Positions 1-8,921 of a stretch of 64,000 bases of DNA are shown in pieces. How positions within the stretch are numbered: the stretch's first letter is position 1; each line of letters opens with the position of its first letter. The stretch spans positions 242,377 through 306,376 of the forward strand of contig NZ_KI911467.1 of assembly GCF_000514775.1 (NCBI RefSeq), in the 5' to 3' direction. The stretch is from Salinispora pacifica CNR114 (GTDB lineage: Bacteria > Actinomycetota > Actinomycetes > Mycobacteriales > Micromonosporaceae). A program made the translations under genes and the position numbers. The notes below the pieces were generated by a model. The model had not been told where the DNA came from. It saw nothing but the letters and a program-made list of their open reading frames with translations, and searched no databases.

Positions 1-288
1 GGTGTCGGCGGCGAGTTGGCGGGCGACGGCGACGGCGCGGGGGGAAAAGTCCACCCCCGTGACGGTCGCGCCCCGCCGCGCCCACGAGACCGTGTCGGTG
101 CCGAGCTGGCACTGAAGGTGTAGCAGGCTCCGGCCCGCCACCTCGCCCACCTCGTCGACCTCGTACGACCGCAGCTTGCAGGCGCCCCGGCGTACCGACT
201 CCAGGTCGTACCACGCTGACCGGGCGTGTATGTCCGCCCACTCGTCCCACAGCCCCCGATTCGACTCGAGGAATCGGTGCGCATTCAT
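1..288 (-). CDS. class I SAM-dependent methyltransferase (3' part outside window)
   Basis: The reading frame opens at ATG 288 and runs off the left edge, so only about 96 N-terminal residues are visible. They contain a glycine motif I of the type LLHLQCQLGTDT followed by an acidic strand end (VTGVDFSP), the usual SAM-binding signature of class I methyltransferases. The N-terminal helix (NRGLWDEWADIHARSAWYDLE) resembles small-molecule methyltransferases. The substrate cannot be told. An alternative start is ATG 284 in another frame, which does not stay open in the right frame, so 288 is preferred. Confidence 0.8.
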   Translation of the reverse strand, partial: MNAHRFLESNRGLWDEWADIHARSAWYDLESVRRGACKLRSYEVDEVGEVAGRSLLHLQCQLGTDTVSWARRGATVTGVDFSPRAVAVARQLAADT

Positions 289-293
289 GTTGT

Positions 294-329
294 TCACCTG
301 GCTTCACGCCTCTCACCTGGCTGCACGCC
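294..329. repeat. two-copy direct repeat upstream of the methyltransferase
   Basis: Two 17-bp copies of TCACCTGGCTKCACGCC lie at 294-310 and 313-329, differing at one base and separated by 2 nt. They sit directly upstream of the methyltransferase start, where they could be an activator site or a simple duplication. No function can be assigned. Confidence 0.4.
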
Positions 330-520
330 CCACCGGACCCCCGCGTGAGTAGGGACCCTCCTGCTTTCGGCTTCGGACCGCCGTCAAGCTGTGGCTTCAC
401 CGTGCCACAGGCGGGCCGAGAACGTCCGCGGAAAGGCGATTCGTCGGGCTACCCGGTGCCAGGCGCCAACCGCGCGACGCCCCGCGGTGGTAGCACCGCC
501 TCCCCACGCGGGCTTCAGCC

Positions 521-1435
521 TCACCCCCGGGCCCGCTGTCGTCGCGGCGGCTCACCGTCCTGGTGGACGGCGATACCGGCGATCACCAGACCGACCCCGA
601 CGATCTCCGGTGTGGTGGGGATCTGGGCCAGTACGACGACTCCGATCACGGTCGCGGTCGCCGGGAACAGGCAGACCAGGAGGGCGTAGGTGGCCCGGGA
701 CAGCCGGGCCATGGCGAGCTGGTCGATGACGTACGGGATGACCGACGAGGTGATGCCGACACCGACCCCGGCCGCCAGGGCGAGCACGTCCACGGCGGCG
801 GGTGCGGCGTCAACGATGCCGACGGGTAGCGCGAGGACGGCGGCGATCAGCATGGACAGCGCGAGACCGTCGATGCCGGGCAGTTGCTGACCGCGGGCGA
901 CGCGGTGCCCGAGCACAATGTAGGCGGCGAACAGCACGGCGTTGGCCGCGGCGAAGGCGATACCGAGCGGTTCGGCGACCAGGCGGACGTCGGCGAGCAG
1001 ATACACCCCGGCAACCGCGCAGACCAACGCGATCAGGTTTCGGCGGGTTCTGGCCGCGTAGGCCGCCAAGACGATGACCGGTAGGAATTCGACTGCGGCG
1101 ACCGTGCCCAATGGCAGCCGCTCCAGCGCCAGGTAGAAGACGCTGTTCATGGCCGCCAGGACGGCGGCCCATCCGATCAACAGCCGGCGGGTGGCCTGGT
1201 CCAGGTGCCGCCAGCGCCGCCACGGCCGCCGCCACAACGCGAACACCGCGGCGGCGGCGGCGATCCGCAGCCACGCCACGCCCAGGGCGTCCACGCGGAC
1301 GAAGAGCAGTACCGCGAAGGCTGGACCGAGATAGTGGAACACCGCACCGACGACAAAGTAGGCGTGCGGTGGTATCCGCGGTGCGGCCACCGCCGCCGAA
1401 GTCCGGGTGTCCGTGCGGAGAACTGGTCGTGGCAT
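521..1435 (-). CDS. EamA/DMT-family inner-membrane transporter
   Basis: A 304-residue protein with about ten hydrophobic segments and the two-repeat layout of drug/metabolite (EamA, RhtA-like) exporters. Diagnostic stretches include a first-repeat end FYLALERLPLGTVAAVEFLP and a second-repeat end RLSRATYALLVCLFPATATV. Members export amino acids or other small metabolites. The start was placed at ATG 1435 (MPRPVLR) because upstream sequence in the frame has no membrane character and overlaps the divergent regulator. The divergent Lrp/AsnC gene 65 bp away suggests amino-acid-responsive control, which is an inference. Confidence 0.85.
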   Translation of the reverse strand: MPRPVLRTDTRTSAAVAAPRIPPHAYFVVGAVFHYLGPAFAVLLFVRVDALGVAWLRIAAAAAVFALWRRPWRRWRHLDQATRRLLIGWAAVLAAMNSVFYLALERLPLGTVAAVEFLPVIVLAAYAARTRRNLIALVCAVAGVYLLADVRLVAEPLGIAFAAANAVLFAAYIVLGHRVARGQQLPGIDGLALSMLIAAVLALPVGIVDAAPAAVDVLALAAGVGVGITSSVIPYVIDQLAMARLSRATYALLVCLFPATATVIGVVVLAQIPTTPEIVGVGLVIAGIAVHQDGEPPRRQRARG

Positions 1436-1500
1436 TGCCCTATTGTCGAAGGCACCAGCGCCTAGAACCATGCATGATCGAAGACTAAAGGAGCATAACG

Positions 1501-1989
1501 ATGACGCATCGTGAACCGAGACCCCCATCCGGCCTTCCAGATGGAAATTCGTTGCTCGACGACACCAATCGCCGTCTGCTCGGCGTACTGCGCGACGACC
1601 CACGCGCCAGCGCCGCCGAGTTGGCCCGGCAGGTCGGCATGTCCGCGCCGGCGGTGCGGGAGCGGCTGCACCGGCTCGAACACGCTGGCGTCATCCGCGG
1701 CTACCGCGTCGATATCGACCCCGCGGCCCTGGGCCTCCCCGTCGCCGCCTGGGTGCGGATCCAACCCGGTCCAGGCCAGCTGTCAAAGATCGCAGACCTG
1801 GCCGACCGCGTCCCCGAGGTCAGTGAGTGCCACCGGATCTCCGGCGAGGACTGCTTCCTCCTCAAGGTGCACGTAGCCGCCGTCGATGCCCTGGCGGCGG
1901 TCCTTGACCAGTTCCTGCTCCACGGCCAGACCACCAGTTCCTTCATCGTCTCCACCCCGGTGGCACCCCGCACCCCCGGACGAAGCTAG
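1501..1989 (+). CDS. Lrp/AsnC-family transcriptional regulator
   Basis: A 162-residue regulator with an N-terminal winged HTH (residues about 20-70: LDDTNRRLLGVLRDDPRASA, then AELARQVGMSAPAVRERLHR) and a C-terminal RAM/AsnC ligand domain (about 75-155, containing VPEVSECHRISGEDCFLLKV). A clear AAGGAG ribosome site lies upstream of ATG 1501. It is divergent from the DMT exporter and probably controls it in response to an amino acid, the common arrangement for such pairs. Its 3' end overlaps the convergent folD end by 4 bp. Confidence 0.9.
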   Translation: MTHREPRPPSGLPDGNSLLDDTNRRLLGVLRDDPRASAAELARQVGMSAPAVRERLHRLEHAGVIRGYRVDIDPAALGLPVAAWVRIQPGPGQLSKIADLADRVPEVSECHRISGEDCFLLKVHVAAVDALAAVLDQFLLHGQTTSSFIVSTPVAPRTPGRS

Positions 1990-2936
1990 CTCCCGTCCGA
2001 CGCGCCCGAACCCGAGGGCGGTACCGGTGCCCGCGTCGAGTGCTCGTCGCTGTCACGGTGCGGTGGCGTCAGCGCCTGCCGTGCCGCCCGCACCGCGTTG
2101 CGGAACACCATCGCCACCGTCGTCGGACCGACCCCGCCGACACGGGGGGTCATCGCCCCCGCCACCGTCGCGCACGCCTCGTCCACGTCCGGCAGCAGCC
2201 GCCGCCCCGAGTACCGCACGCCACCACCGACGACAACCGCTCCTGGGCGCAGGTGCTCCGGGCGTACGAGACCCGGCACCCCCGCCGCCGCCACCAGAAT
2301 CTCCGCTCGGCGGGTGTACCGCGGCCAGTCCGTCACGCCCGTGTGCACCACCGTCACCGCGGCGTTCGCCGTCGGCCGCTTCTGCGCCAGCAACATCGCC
2401 AGCGGACGCCCCAACGTGGCGCCCCGGCCCAGCACCACCACCCCTCGGCCGGCCACCGGCACCCCGTGGTACGCCAGTAACGCCTCGATTCCCGCCGGCG
2501 TACACGGTGCTGGTCCCGGCAGCCCCAACGCCAACCGGCCCAGGTTCACCGGGTGCATCCCATCCACGTCCTTCTCCGGATCCAACGCCTGCATCGCCCG
2601 GTCGAAGTCCAGGTGCCGGGGAACGGGGTGCTGCACCAACACCCCGTGCACCGCCGTGTCCGCACTCAACTGCGTCACCACCGCCCGCAGGTCCGCCTGC
2701 GACGCCGACGCCGGCAGCTGCACATGTGGGGAGGCGAACCCCAACCGTTCGGCCTGGCGCTGCTTGATCCGGATGTACCCGACGCTCGCGTCGTCGTCGC
2801 CCACCAGCACTGTGGCCAGGGCCGGGGTCATCCCGGCCGCCCGTAACTGCGTGACCTCCTGCGCCACCTCGGCCAGGATCTGCTCGGCTACCGGTCCACC
2901 CGGCAGTGACCGGGCGACCGACATCGACGTGGACAT
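1986..2936 (-). CDS. folD: methylenetetrahydrofolate dehydrogenase/cyclohydrolase (FolD)
   Basis: FolD interconverts 5,10-methylene- and 10-formyl-tetrahydrofolate with NADP in the cytosol. This 316-residue protein has the YxxxK catalytic motif (GYIRIKQR), the QHPVP loop (usually QLPLP), the DVDGMHPVNLGRL signature, the PCTPAGI motif, a Rossmann glycine run (VVLGRGATLGRP) and the C-terminal VGGVGPTTVAM box. It is slightly longer than typical (about 285) because of a polar, serine-rich tail of about 25 residues. It appears to be monocistronic. Confidence 0.93.
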   Translation of the reverse strand: MSTSMSVARSLPGGPVAEQILAEVAQEVTQLRAAGMTPALATVLVGDDDASVGYIRIKQRQAERLGFASPHVQLPASASQADLRAVVTQLSADTAVHGVLVQHPVPRHLDFDRAMQALDPEKDVDGMHPVNLGRLALGLPGPAPCTPAGIEALLAYHGVPVAGRGVVVLGRGATLGRPLAMLLAQKRPTANAAVTVVHTGVTDWPRYTRRAEILVAAAGVPGLVRPEHLRPGAVVVGGGVRYSGRRLLPDVDEACATVAGAMTPRVGGVGPTTVAMVFRNAVRAARQALTPPHRDSDEHSTRAPVPPSGSGASDGS

Positions 2937-3181
2937 GGCTCACCTCGCCCCCACGGAAGGCCCAGGCGGTCGACCCTCCGCGGCGAGCTCCCCGATGGTA
3001 AATCCCATCCTCGGTGCCGCCAGTCGCGTCGATTCAGCCTGCCACAGCCCACCCAGGGTGAGAAAGTCCTGGCCGGCGCAGCTGTCACCGCCGATCGGAT
3101 CGGGTGCGTGCGCTGGCCGTTGCCGGACCGCGGCAGGGGCGTGGAGGGCGGTACGCGGGCCGCTGGACCGTACCCGAGACA

Positions 3182-3820
3182 ATGACCGACGTGGACGTTC
3201 GATATGACGAGGTTCTCGACCCGCTGCGGCAGGCGTATGACACTCGCGCGGCCTGGCGCGACGGGCTGACCAAGCAACCGTGGAAGGTGGCGGAGCGTCA
3301 GGCGTTCCGGGACCGGCTGGCATCGGGTGCGCGGCTGCTGGAGGTCGGCGCGGGCACCGGGCAGGACAGCGCGTTCTTCCAGCAGGAGGGGCTGGTCGTC
3401 GTTGCGGCCGACCTGTCACCGGTGATGGTCGAGCACTGCCGGGCCAAGGGCATCGACGCCCACGTGATGGACTTTCTGCACCTGGACTTTCCGGCCGGCT
3501 CCTTTGACGCGGTATTCGCGATGAACTGCCTGCTGCATGTGCCCAACCACGATCTGCCTGCGGTTCTGGCCGCAATCCGGGCCGTCCTGCGTCCCGGTGG
3601 CCTCTACTTCGTCGGCGTGTACGGCGGCGACGAGAGCACCGAGGGTCCCAGCGACGATGACCGGCATGTGCCACCGCGCTTCTTCTCGTGGCGCACCGAC
3701 GAACAGCTGCTCGGCTTTGCCACCGCCGCGCAGTTCGACGTGGTGGACTTCCACCTGGTCGACACCGGTTATGGCTACTGCTTCCAGTCGTTGACCCTGC
3801 GACGTCCGGACCGCGACTGA
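3182..3820 (+). CDS. class I SAM-dependent methyltransferase
   Basis: A 212-residue protein with motif I VGAGTGQDSAFF, an acidic motif II (VVAADLSPVMVEHC), a DVVFAMN-like motif and the LRPGGLYFVGVYGG post-motif. It resembles Methyltransf_11/25-type small-molecule methyltransferases. ATG 3182 (MTDVDVRYDEVL) was chosen because the sequence ahead of it is arginine/glycine-rich and lacks a fold signature. The acceptor is unknown and no neighbouring pathway gene helps. Confidence 0.85.
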   Translation: MTDVDVRYDEVLDPLRQAYDTRAAWRDGLTKQPWKVAERQAFRDRLASGARLLEVGAGTGQDSAFFQQEGLVVVAADLSPVMVEHCRAKGIDAHVMDFLHLDFPAGSFDAVFAMNCLLHVPNHDLPAVLAAIRAVLRPGGLYFVGVYGGDESTEGPSDDDRHVPPRFFSWRTDEQLLGFATAAQFDVVDFHLVDTGYGYCFQSLTLRRPDRD

Positions 3821-3931
3821 GGGTCCGGCAGCAGCGGACCCGTGGGGTCACGGTACGTCGCGGGTTGGCGGTGGCGGTCTTCGCCGCCGCCGGCCCTGGC
3901 ACTTCGCCGCCGGGGCACTACGCTGACGAGT

Positions 3932-4558
3932 GTGAACATCCGTCCCACCCCCTTGACCGGTGCGATCGTGATGCGTCTACTGGAGGAGTCCGATGCGGGG
4001 CCGCTGAGCGAGGCGTACCTTCTCAATCGTGAGTACCTCCAGCCGTGGGAGCCACGGCGGGCGGATGCCGACTTCACGTTAGCGGGGCAGCGGAGTCGGG
4101 TTCAGGATCAGCTCCGGCTCCTGGAATCAGGCCAGACTCTGCCCTGGGTGTTGGACGAGGGGGGTCGGGTTGTTGGGACGTTGACGCTGTCCAACGTCGT
4201 ACTCGGACCGTTCCGCAGCGCCAACATCGGCTACTGGATCGACCATGGGTATGCCGGGCGGGGGCTCGCCACCCAGGCTGTCGCGCATGCCTGCCGGCTT
4301 GCCGACGAGGTGGCCGACCTTCACCGGCTTGAGGCCGGCACCCACGTGCGCAACACCGGAAGTCAGCGCGTTCTCACCAAAGCTGGGTTCACGCGGATCG
4401 GCACCGCGCCCAACTACCTGCACGTCGACGGCGCCTGGCAGGACCATCTGATCTATCAGCGAATCCTGAACGAACGTCCTCCGGCGTGCGGCCGCGTCCA
4501 GGACCGTCAGACCGTCGGGGGGCCGTCGGACCGGTCGGACGGGCCAGGGCGGGTGTAG
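3932..4558 (+). CDS. GNAT N-acetyltransferase (RimJ/RimL type)
   Basis: The sequence has the RimJ/RimL pattern: an N-terminal LREYLQPWEP-like segment (LNREYLQPWEPR), a hydrophobic strand before the acetyl-CoA loop (IGYWIDHGYAGRGLATQAVA) and the C-terminal NTGSQRVLTKAGFTRIG element. Such enzymes acetylate protein N-termini or small amines. The start is set at GTG 3932 (VNIRPTPL); ATG 3971 is possible but would cut the first strand. The last roughly 25 codons run into the end of the convergent RibD-type gene, so the tail is probably not part of the fold. Confidence 0.82.
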   Translation: MNIRPTPLTGAIVMRLLEESDAGPLSEAYLLNREYLQPWEPRRADADFTLAGQRSRVQDQLRLLESGQTLPWVLDEGGRVVGTLTLSNVVLGPFRSANIGYWIDHGYAGRGLATQAVAHACRLADEVADLHRLEAGTHVRNTGSQRVLTKAGFTRIGTAPNYLHVDGAWQDHLIYQRILNERPPACGRVQDRQTVGGPSDRSDGPGRV

Positions 4559-5778
4559 CGGAGGAACAGGTTGCCCTGCTCGTCGAGGAGGGACCGGTGG
4601 AGCTGCCACTGCCCGCCCGCGGGTCGCCCCGCCGGACCGGCGGTGATCCGCGGACCGGCCACCGCCGGTAGCTGGGGGGTGACCGTCACGCAGATCTCGT
4701 CGAGCAGGTCCGCCTGGGCCAACTGGCCGGCCAGCGAGGGGCCACCTTCGCAGACGATGCGTCGGTGCCCCCGCTGTCGCAGCAGCTGGATAGCCTGGTT
4801 GAGGTCGACGTTGTAGTCGCCGGCGACCAGGAGTTCGGCGGCTTCGGCTACCGCCGTGCTGGCCTCAGCCGCCGCAGCCGCGGAGACGATCAGGATCGGC
4901 CGTGGCTGGGGGTGACCTCCGATGCTGGGCTGGAACAACGGGCCACCCAGGTCGAGATCGAGGCTGCGGGTGACAACCGCGACGGCCGGATAGGGCGGTA
5001 GGCCGTTGGCCCGTCGACGGGCGATCTCGGGAGCCGACAGGGCGGTCTGGCCGTACTGCTCGGCACGGATCGTGCCCGCCCCCAGCAGCAGCAGGTCGGC
5101 GTCTCGTTTGATCAGGCGATAGACCCGCTGGTCACCGCTGCTGGTCAGCGCGGCGCTGGAACCATTCACCGCCGCGAGACCGTCGATGCTCGACACCGCG
5201 ACGAGGCGTACGTGACCCTCGGTGTGGGAGGGCAGCGCGTAGCGTTCGTGAAGTTCGTCCTCGTCCAGGTCGATCAGCCCGGCGGCGGGCCACATGTCGC
5301 GGATTCGAGCACCGGCGGCGGGCGGCGGCGGGCCCGCCAGCCGCCAGACCAACTCGGCGAGCCGTTGGGTGAGAAGACCCGGAAGGTGGGTGCGGGCCGC
5401 GACATCCGTGCCGCTGTCGCGGTGCGGTTCGGCACCGTGTCGTTGGCCCCGCACGAGGTACTCCCGGCCGGTGCGGTCCATGGCGTAGCCAACGTGCTGG
5501 CCGTCGATCTCACCCGAGACGGCGACCGCGTCAACACCGAGGTCCCGCTGCGTGTTGCCGATGCCACGATGACGGCGGCACTGGTCGACCCAGTGGGCCA
5601 GCAGGTCGAGCGGGCCATCCGAATCGACGCCGCTGGCGAGGATGGCGGGCACGGTCGGCTTCGGCGACCGATGGCTGATCGTGAGTAGCGTCGGTGGGCC
5701 TCCCCAGCGCCGGGTGACGCTGAGTTCTTCCAACACCGACAGGATCGAACTGCTCGGGTCCCGGTGGGCTGATGTCAT
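4507..5778 (-). CDS. RibD C-terminal-domain reductase with N-terminal extension
   Basis: The C-terminal 260 residues form a RibD_C/dihydrofolate-reductase-like pyrimidine reductase domain: VRLVAVSSIDG at its start, a LLLGAGTIRAEQYG nucleotide-binding loop, GHRRIVCEGGPSLAGQL and a closing LFLRYTRPG. Related actinobacterial proteins start near the MWPAAGL segment, which would be ATG 5295. Here the frame stays open for another 161 codons to ATG 5778, with GC-rich third positions as expected of real coding sequence. ATG 5295 has no ribosome site; 5778 has a weak GGTCAGG. I therefore annotate the longer form (423 residues). The N-terminal part (about residues 1-155) has no recognised fold. Confidence 0.7.
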   Translation of the reverse strand: MTSAHRDPSSSILSVLEELSVTRRWGGPPTLLTISHRSPKPTVPAILASGVDSDGPLDLLAHWVDQCRRHRGIGNTQRDLGVDAVAVSGEIDGQHVGYAMDRTGREYLVRGQRHGAEPHRDSGTDVAARTHLPGLLTQRLAELVWRLAGPPPPAAGARIRDMWPAAGLIDLDEDELHERYALPSHTEGHVRLVAVSSIDGLAAVNGSSAALTSSGDQRVYRLIKRDADLLLLGAGTIRAEQYGQTALSAPEIARRRANGLPPYPAVAVVTRSLDLDLGGPLFQPSIGGHPQPRPILIVSAAAAAEASTAVAEAAELLVAGDYNVDLNQAIQLLRQRGHRRIVCEGGPSLAGQLAQADLLDEICVTVTPQLPAVAGPRITAGPAGRPAGGQWQLHRSLLDEQGNLFLRYTRPGPSDRSDGPPTV

Positions 5779-5851
5779 ACCTGACCGTTTCGCGCTGGTG
5801 GTGGCGTGCTGGTCTGACCCGACCAGCACCGGAGTTGCCCCGGTTGACGAC

Positions 5852-6472
5852 TCATCCGGTTGGGCCCGGGGCGCTGGTGGGGCGGCGCGGTTCCCGCTTG
5901 GGAAACACCGTGTGCGCGAGGGGCCAGAAGACGAGCCAGATCGCCATCGCCAGGCTGAGCCGCCCGATCCACCCCCAGAGTTCCTGGGTCCGCTCGGCGT
6001 CACCGACGAAGGCGACACCAGCGAGCAGGAGAGCGCAGGCAACAGCCCAGCCGAGCAGGCCCCGGCCCCACTCGCGCCACTCGTGTCGGGTGCGCTCCGG
6101 TCCGTACCGTGGCGCCCGAGTCGGTGGCGGCCCGCCGGCGAAACGGTGTGCGAAGCGTACGTCGGCCCAGCGAACCATGCGGTGACCGAACGCCACGGAG
6201 AAACCGAGGTACGCCGCGGCGAGGCCATGGGCGGCGGTGGCGGTCCCGCCGCGGCGGAGGTCGATCGTCGTGGCGGCGAGCAGGACGAGGTCGACCATCG
6301 GGACCGCCAGGAGCAGGACGGCGCCGACGCGGGGAAGGCGAAGCGGGTACCGGGCCAGTAGTCCGGCCGCGAGCAGCAGCCAGAAGGCCACCTCACAGGC
6401 GACGATCATCGCGACAAGCACCCATACCCCCTTTTTGGCACGCTGTACGATCACGGTAGCAGGGGCTGTCAT
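5852..6472 (-). CDS. small multi-span membrane protein
   Basis: A 206-residue protein with about four hydrophobic helices (VWVLVAMIVACEVAFWLLLA; LPRVGAVLLLAVPMVDLVLL; the LGFSV region; and a C-terminal SLAMAIWLVFWPLAHTVF). No catalytic motif is seen. The start at ATG 6472 is fixed by the divergent TetR gene only 17 bp away. Small membrane proteins paired with a divergent TetR regulator occur in several actinomycetes, and this one is probably the regulator's target. Confidence 0.75.
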   Translation of the reverse strand: MTAPATVIVQRAKKGVWVLVAMIVACEVAFWLLLAAGLLARYPLRLPRVGAVLLLAVPMVDLVLLAATTIDLRRGGTATAAHGLAAAYLGFSVAFGHRMVRWADVRFAHRFAGGPPPTRAPRYGPERTRHEWREWGRGLLGWAVACALLLAGVAFVGDAERTQELWGWIGRLSLAMAIWLVFWPLAHTVFPKREPRRPTSAPGPTG

Positions 6473-6489
6473 CGACTGCCGGAGGAGCC

Positions 6490-7104
6490 GTGCCGAAAAT
6501 CGTTGACCACGCCGCGCGCCGCGCCGAGCTGGCCGAGGCGATGTGGCGCGTCGTCTACCGCGATGGCGTCGCCGCAGCCACGGTGCGAAGCATCGCTGCC
6601 GAGGCCGGCTGGTCACCCAGTGCGTTGCGGCACTATTTTGCCACCCAGGCCGAATTGTTGACCTTCGCCATGGAGCACGTGATCGCGAGGGCGACCGAAC
6701 GCTTCGCCGCGGAGAGCTGGGCCGGGCCACCCCGCGAGACCGTTCAGCGGGCGTTGGAGGAGTTCCTGCCGCTGGATCGACAGCGCCGCAGAGCGGCTGA
6801 GGTGTGGCTGTGGCTGACCTTGCACGCCCAGGTTGACCCGGCTGCCCAGGCGCGACTCCGCGAGGCCGACGACGGCGTCCGGGGGGTCGTCGATGTCGCT
6901 GTCAACGCCCTCGCGGCGGCCGGGCTGGTGGCTCGGGGTGCTGACCTCAGCGCGGAGAAGGCCCGACTGCATGCCCTACTCGACGGGCTCACCCTGCACG
7001 CGCTGGTGCGTACCGAGCTCATGCCGCCTGGCCGCCTCCGCGTGTTGCTCGCCGAGCACCTCGACAGCCTGACGAGTGCCCGGGACGACGACGCGGCCCG
7101 GTAG
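6490..7104 (+). CDS. TetR-family transcriptional regulator
   Basis: A 204-residue TetR protein. The N-terminal HTH (residues about 10-55) reads YRDGVAAATVRSIAAEAGWS then PSALRHYFATQAELLTFAM, close to the BetI-like branch; the remaining helices form a ligand pocket with the usual WLWLTLHAQ segment. Translation starts at GTG 6490 after GGAGGAG. It is divergent from the small membrane protein with only 17 bp between the start codons, so its operator must overlap both transcripts. Confidence 0.9.
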   Translation: MPKIVDHAARRAELAEAMWRVVYRDGVAAATVRSIAAEAGWSPSALRHYFATQAELLTFAMEHVIARATERFAAESWAGPPRETVQRALEEFLPLDRQRRRAAEVWLWLTLHAQVDPAAQARLREADDGVRGVVDVAVNALAAAGLVARGADLSAEKARLHALLDGLTLHALVRTELMPPGRLRVLLAEHLDSLTSARDDDAAR

Positions 7105-7215
7105 CCCCGATCACCGGGGTGCCGCGTGGGTCAGGAAGTTCAGGGGTCCTCGGCTGTTGACCTTCAGGTTGGTTGAGGGCTCAGGATGGTCGGCGTGGCA
7201 GCACAAGAGGATCGG

Positions 7216-8268
7216 ATGACGATCGGGGTCTTCGCGCGGACCGCGCAGGTCAGCACCAGCGCCCTGCGCTTCTACGACGACTGCGGTCTCGTGCGCCCCG
7301 TTGCGGTTGACCCGATCACCGGATACCGGTACTACTCGCCGGATCAGCTCGACGAGGTCACCCTGATCCGTCAACTGCGGAAGGTGGGGCTGCCGTTGGG
7401 GGAGGTACGGCGGGTGCTTGCCGGCCCCGCCAGGGTGGCCGAGCAGCTGTTGGCGGCTCACCTGAGCTCGATGGAACGCGCGGTCGAGGACGCCCGGGTC
7501 GCCCGCACCACCGCGCTGAGCCTGATCCGAGATCGGGAAGGCGCCACGCTGGTCCTGTCTGGACAGCGACTTGCCGAGGCGATCGGGCAGGTGGTGTCGG
7601 CCGCGGATGCCAGCGCCGGCATCCCCGCGCTCGGCGGGGTCCTGATCGAGGTGACCGAGGATGAGCTGCGGTTGGTGGCGACCGACCGGTATCGGTTAGC
7701 GGTCCGGTCGCTGCCGAACGACCGGCGGCAGGTGCCGGCGACGGCCGTTGTTGACGCAGCCCACCTGGACCGGGCGCGGCAGTGGATCGGCAACCAGGCG
7801 CACCTGCGACTCGGGTACGCCGATTCGTACGTCCAGCTCACCGGTCCCGGTGGCCAACAGCGGCTACCGACAGTCGCGGGAGCCTTCCCCGCGTACCGGA
7901 TCGTCCTCGACGGACTGCCCGAGGTGCGGACCCAGGTGGTCGCGTCGCGGGACCTACTGCTGGCCGCCGTCGCCGATGATCCACAGGTACGCCTGGACTT
8001 CGTGATGCACGGCGATCTGACCGTGACGTCCTCGCCTGGTCGGGGGACGCCGAGAGTGGTTCCCGCCGACATCACCGGAGCGCCGGTGGCGATCAGCTTC
8101 CGCGCCGCCACGCTGTACCCGGCGCTGGCGGCAGCGGCCAGCATCGGGCCGGACGTGATGCTGCAGATCAGCCAACCCCACCTGCCCGTTGTCTCTCGCT
8201 GCGCCGATGATGGCGATCTCACCACCGTGGTGATGCCGGTGGCGGCCAGCCCACAATCCGAAACCTGA
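7216..8268 (+). CDS. MerR-type regulator fused to a DNA polymerase III beta-clamp-like domain
   Basis: Residues 1-70 form a MerR winged HTH (MTIGVFARTAQVSTSALRFY, then GYRYYSPDQLDEVTLIRQLR). Residues about 110-345 match the sliding-clamp fold, most clearly LGGVLIEVTEDELRLVATDR then YRLAVRSLP, the hallmark of DnaN domain ends. This combination is known in actinobacteria, but its function is not established as far as I know. ATG 7216 has AGAGGA 6 nt upstream; ATG 7186 is an alternative adding 10 residues. It is followed 8 bp later by a helical-repeat protein in the same operon. Confidence 0.82.
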   Translation: MTIGVFARTAQVSTSALRFYDDCGLVRPVAVDPITGYRYYSPDQLDEVTLIRQLRKVGLPLGEVRRVLAGPARVAEQLLAAHLSSMERAVEDARVARTTALSLIRDREGATLVLSGQRLAEAIGQVVSAADASAGIPALGGVLIEVTEDELRLVATDRYRLAVRSLPNDRRQVPATAVVDAAHLDRARQWIGNQAHLRLGYADSYVQLTGPGGQQRLPTVAGAFPAYRIVLDGLPEVRTQVVASRDLLLAAVADDPQVRLDFVMHGDLTVTSSPGRGTPRVVPADITGAPVAISFRAATLYPALAAAASIGPDVMLQISQPHLPVVSRCADDGDLTTVVMPVAASPQSET

Positions 8269-8276
8269 GGAGAACC

Positions 8277-8786
8277 ATGGACCAGTCCGTGCGAGCCGCC
8301 GCCGACGAGACGATGGCGAGCATCGGCGCCGCGGTGGAGCTCGGCCGATCCGGGCAGCGCTCGCAGGCCCGCGATGCTCTCACCGCGCTCTGGGAGCAGA
8401 TCGGCGCCACCGGCGATGCGCTACACCGGTGCACTCTCGCCCACTACCTGGCCGATTTGCAGGACACCACCCAGGCTGAACTCGAGTGGGACGAGCGTGC
8501 CCTCGCCGCCGCTGGCGACCTTACCGATGACCGTGCTCGGCGGTACGACCACGCGTGGCAGGTGCGGCTGCTCCTACCCTCGCTGCACCTCAACCTCGCC
8601 GATGACCATCGGCGCTTGGGCGATCCCACGCGAGCGCGGAAGCATCTGGCCCAGGTCCAGAGTCTGGTTACGGACCTCCCCGACGACCAGTACGGCGGCA
8701 TGATCCGCAGCGGCGTCCAGCACGTTTGTGCGGCTTTGGCGGCAGGCTCGACCCAGCGCCTCGACCCCCATCCGTCAGCACCGTAG
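8277..8786 (+). CDS. helical-repeat (TPR-like) protein, operon partner of the MerR/clamp fusion
   Basis: A 169-residue, all-helical protein with TPR-like spacing (about 34 residues) and segments such as ARDALTALWEQIGATGDALH and NLADDHRRLGDPTRARKHLA. It starts 8 bp after the regulator's stop with a GGAGA ribosome site, so the two are probably co-transcribed. TPR-like proteins commonly mediate protein contacts. The pairing suggests a partner or modulator of the clamp-like regulator, which is an inference. Confidence 0.7.
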   Translation: MDQSVRAAADETMASIGAAVELGRSGQRSQARDALTALWEQIGATGDALHRCTLAHYLADLQDTTQAELEWDERALAAAGDLTDDRARRYDHAWQVRLLLPSLHLNLADDHRRLGDPTRARKHLAQVQSLVTDLPDDQYGGMIRSGVQHVCAALAAGSTQRLDPHPSAP

Positions 8787-8921
8787 TCCGGCAGAACCAG
8801 TCAAGTTTGTTATAGACAGGTCACGATATAGTTAAGTAGATTAACAAAGCGCGCCGCATGGAGTCCCTGTCCCGACCCCAGCCACGGCCGAGCTGATCGG
8901 GCGATGTCTCTAGGAGGACCG

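Noticed and set aside
5212..5688. A 158-codon plus-strand frame opposite the RibD-type gene
   Set aside because: Its valine/arginine-rich composition is typical of the complement of a GC-rich gene, and the minus-strand frame has the better third-position bias.
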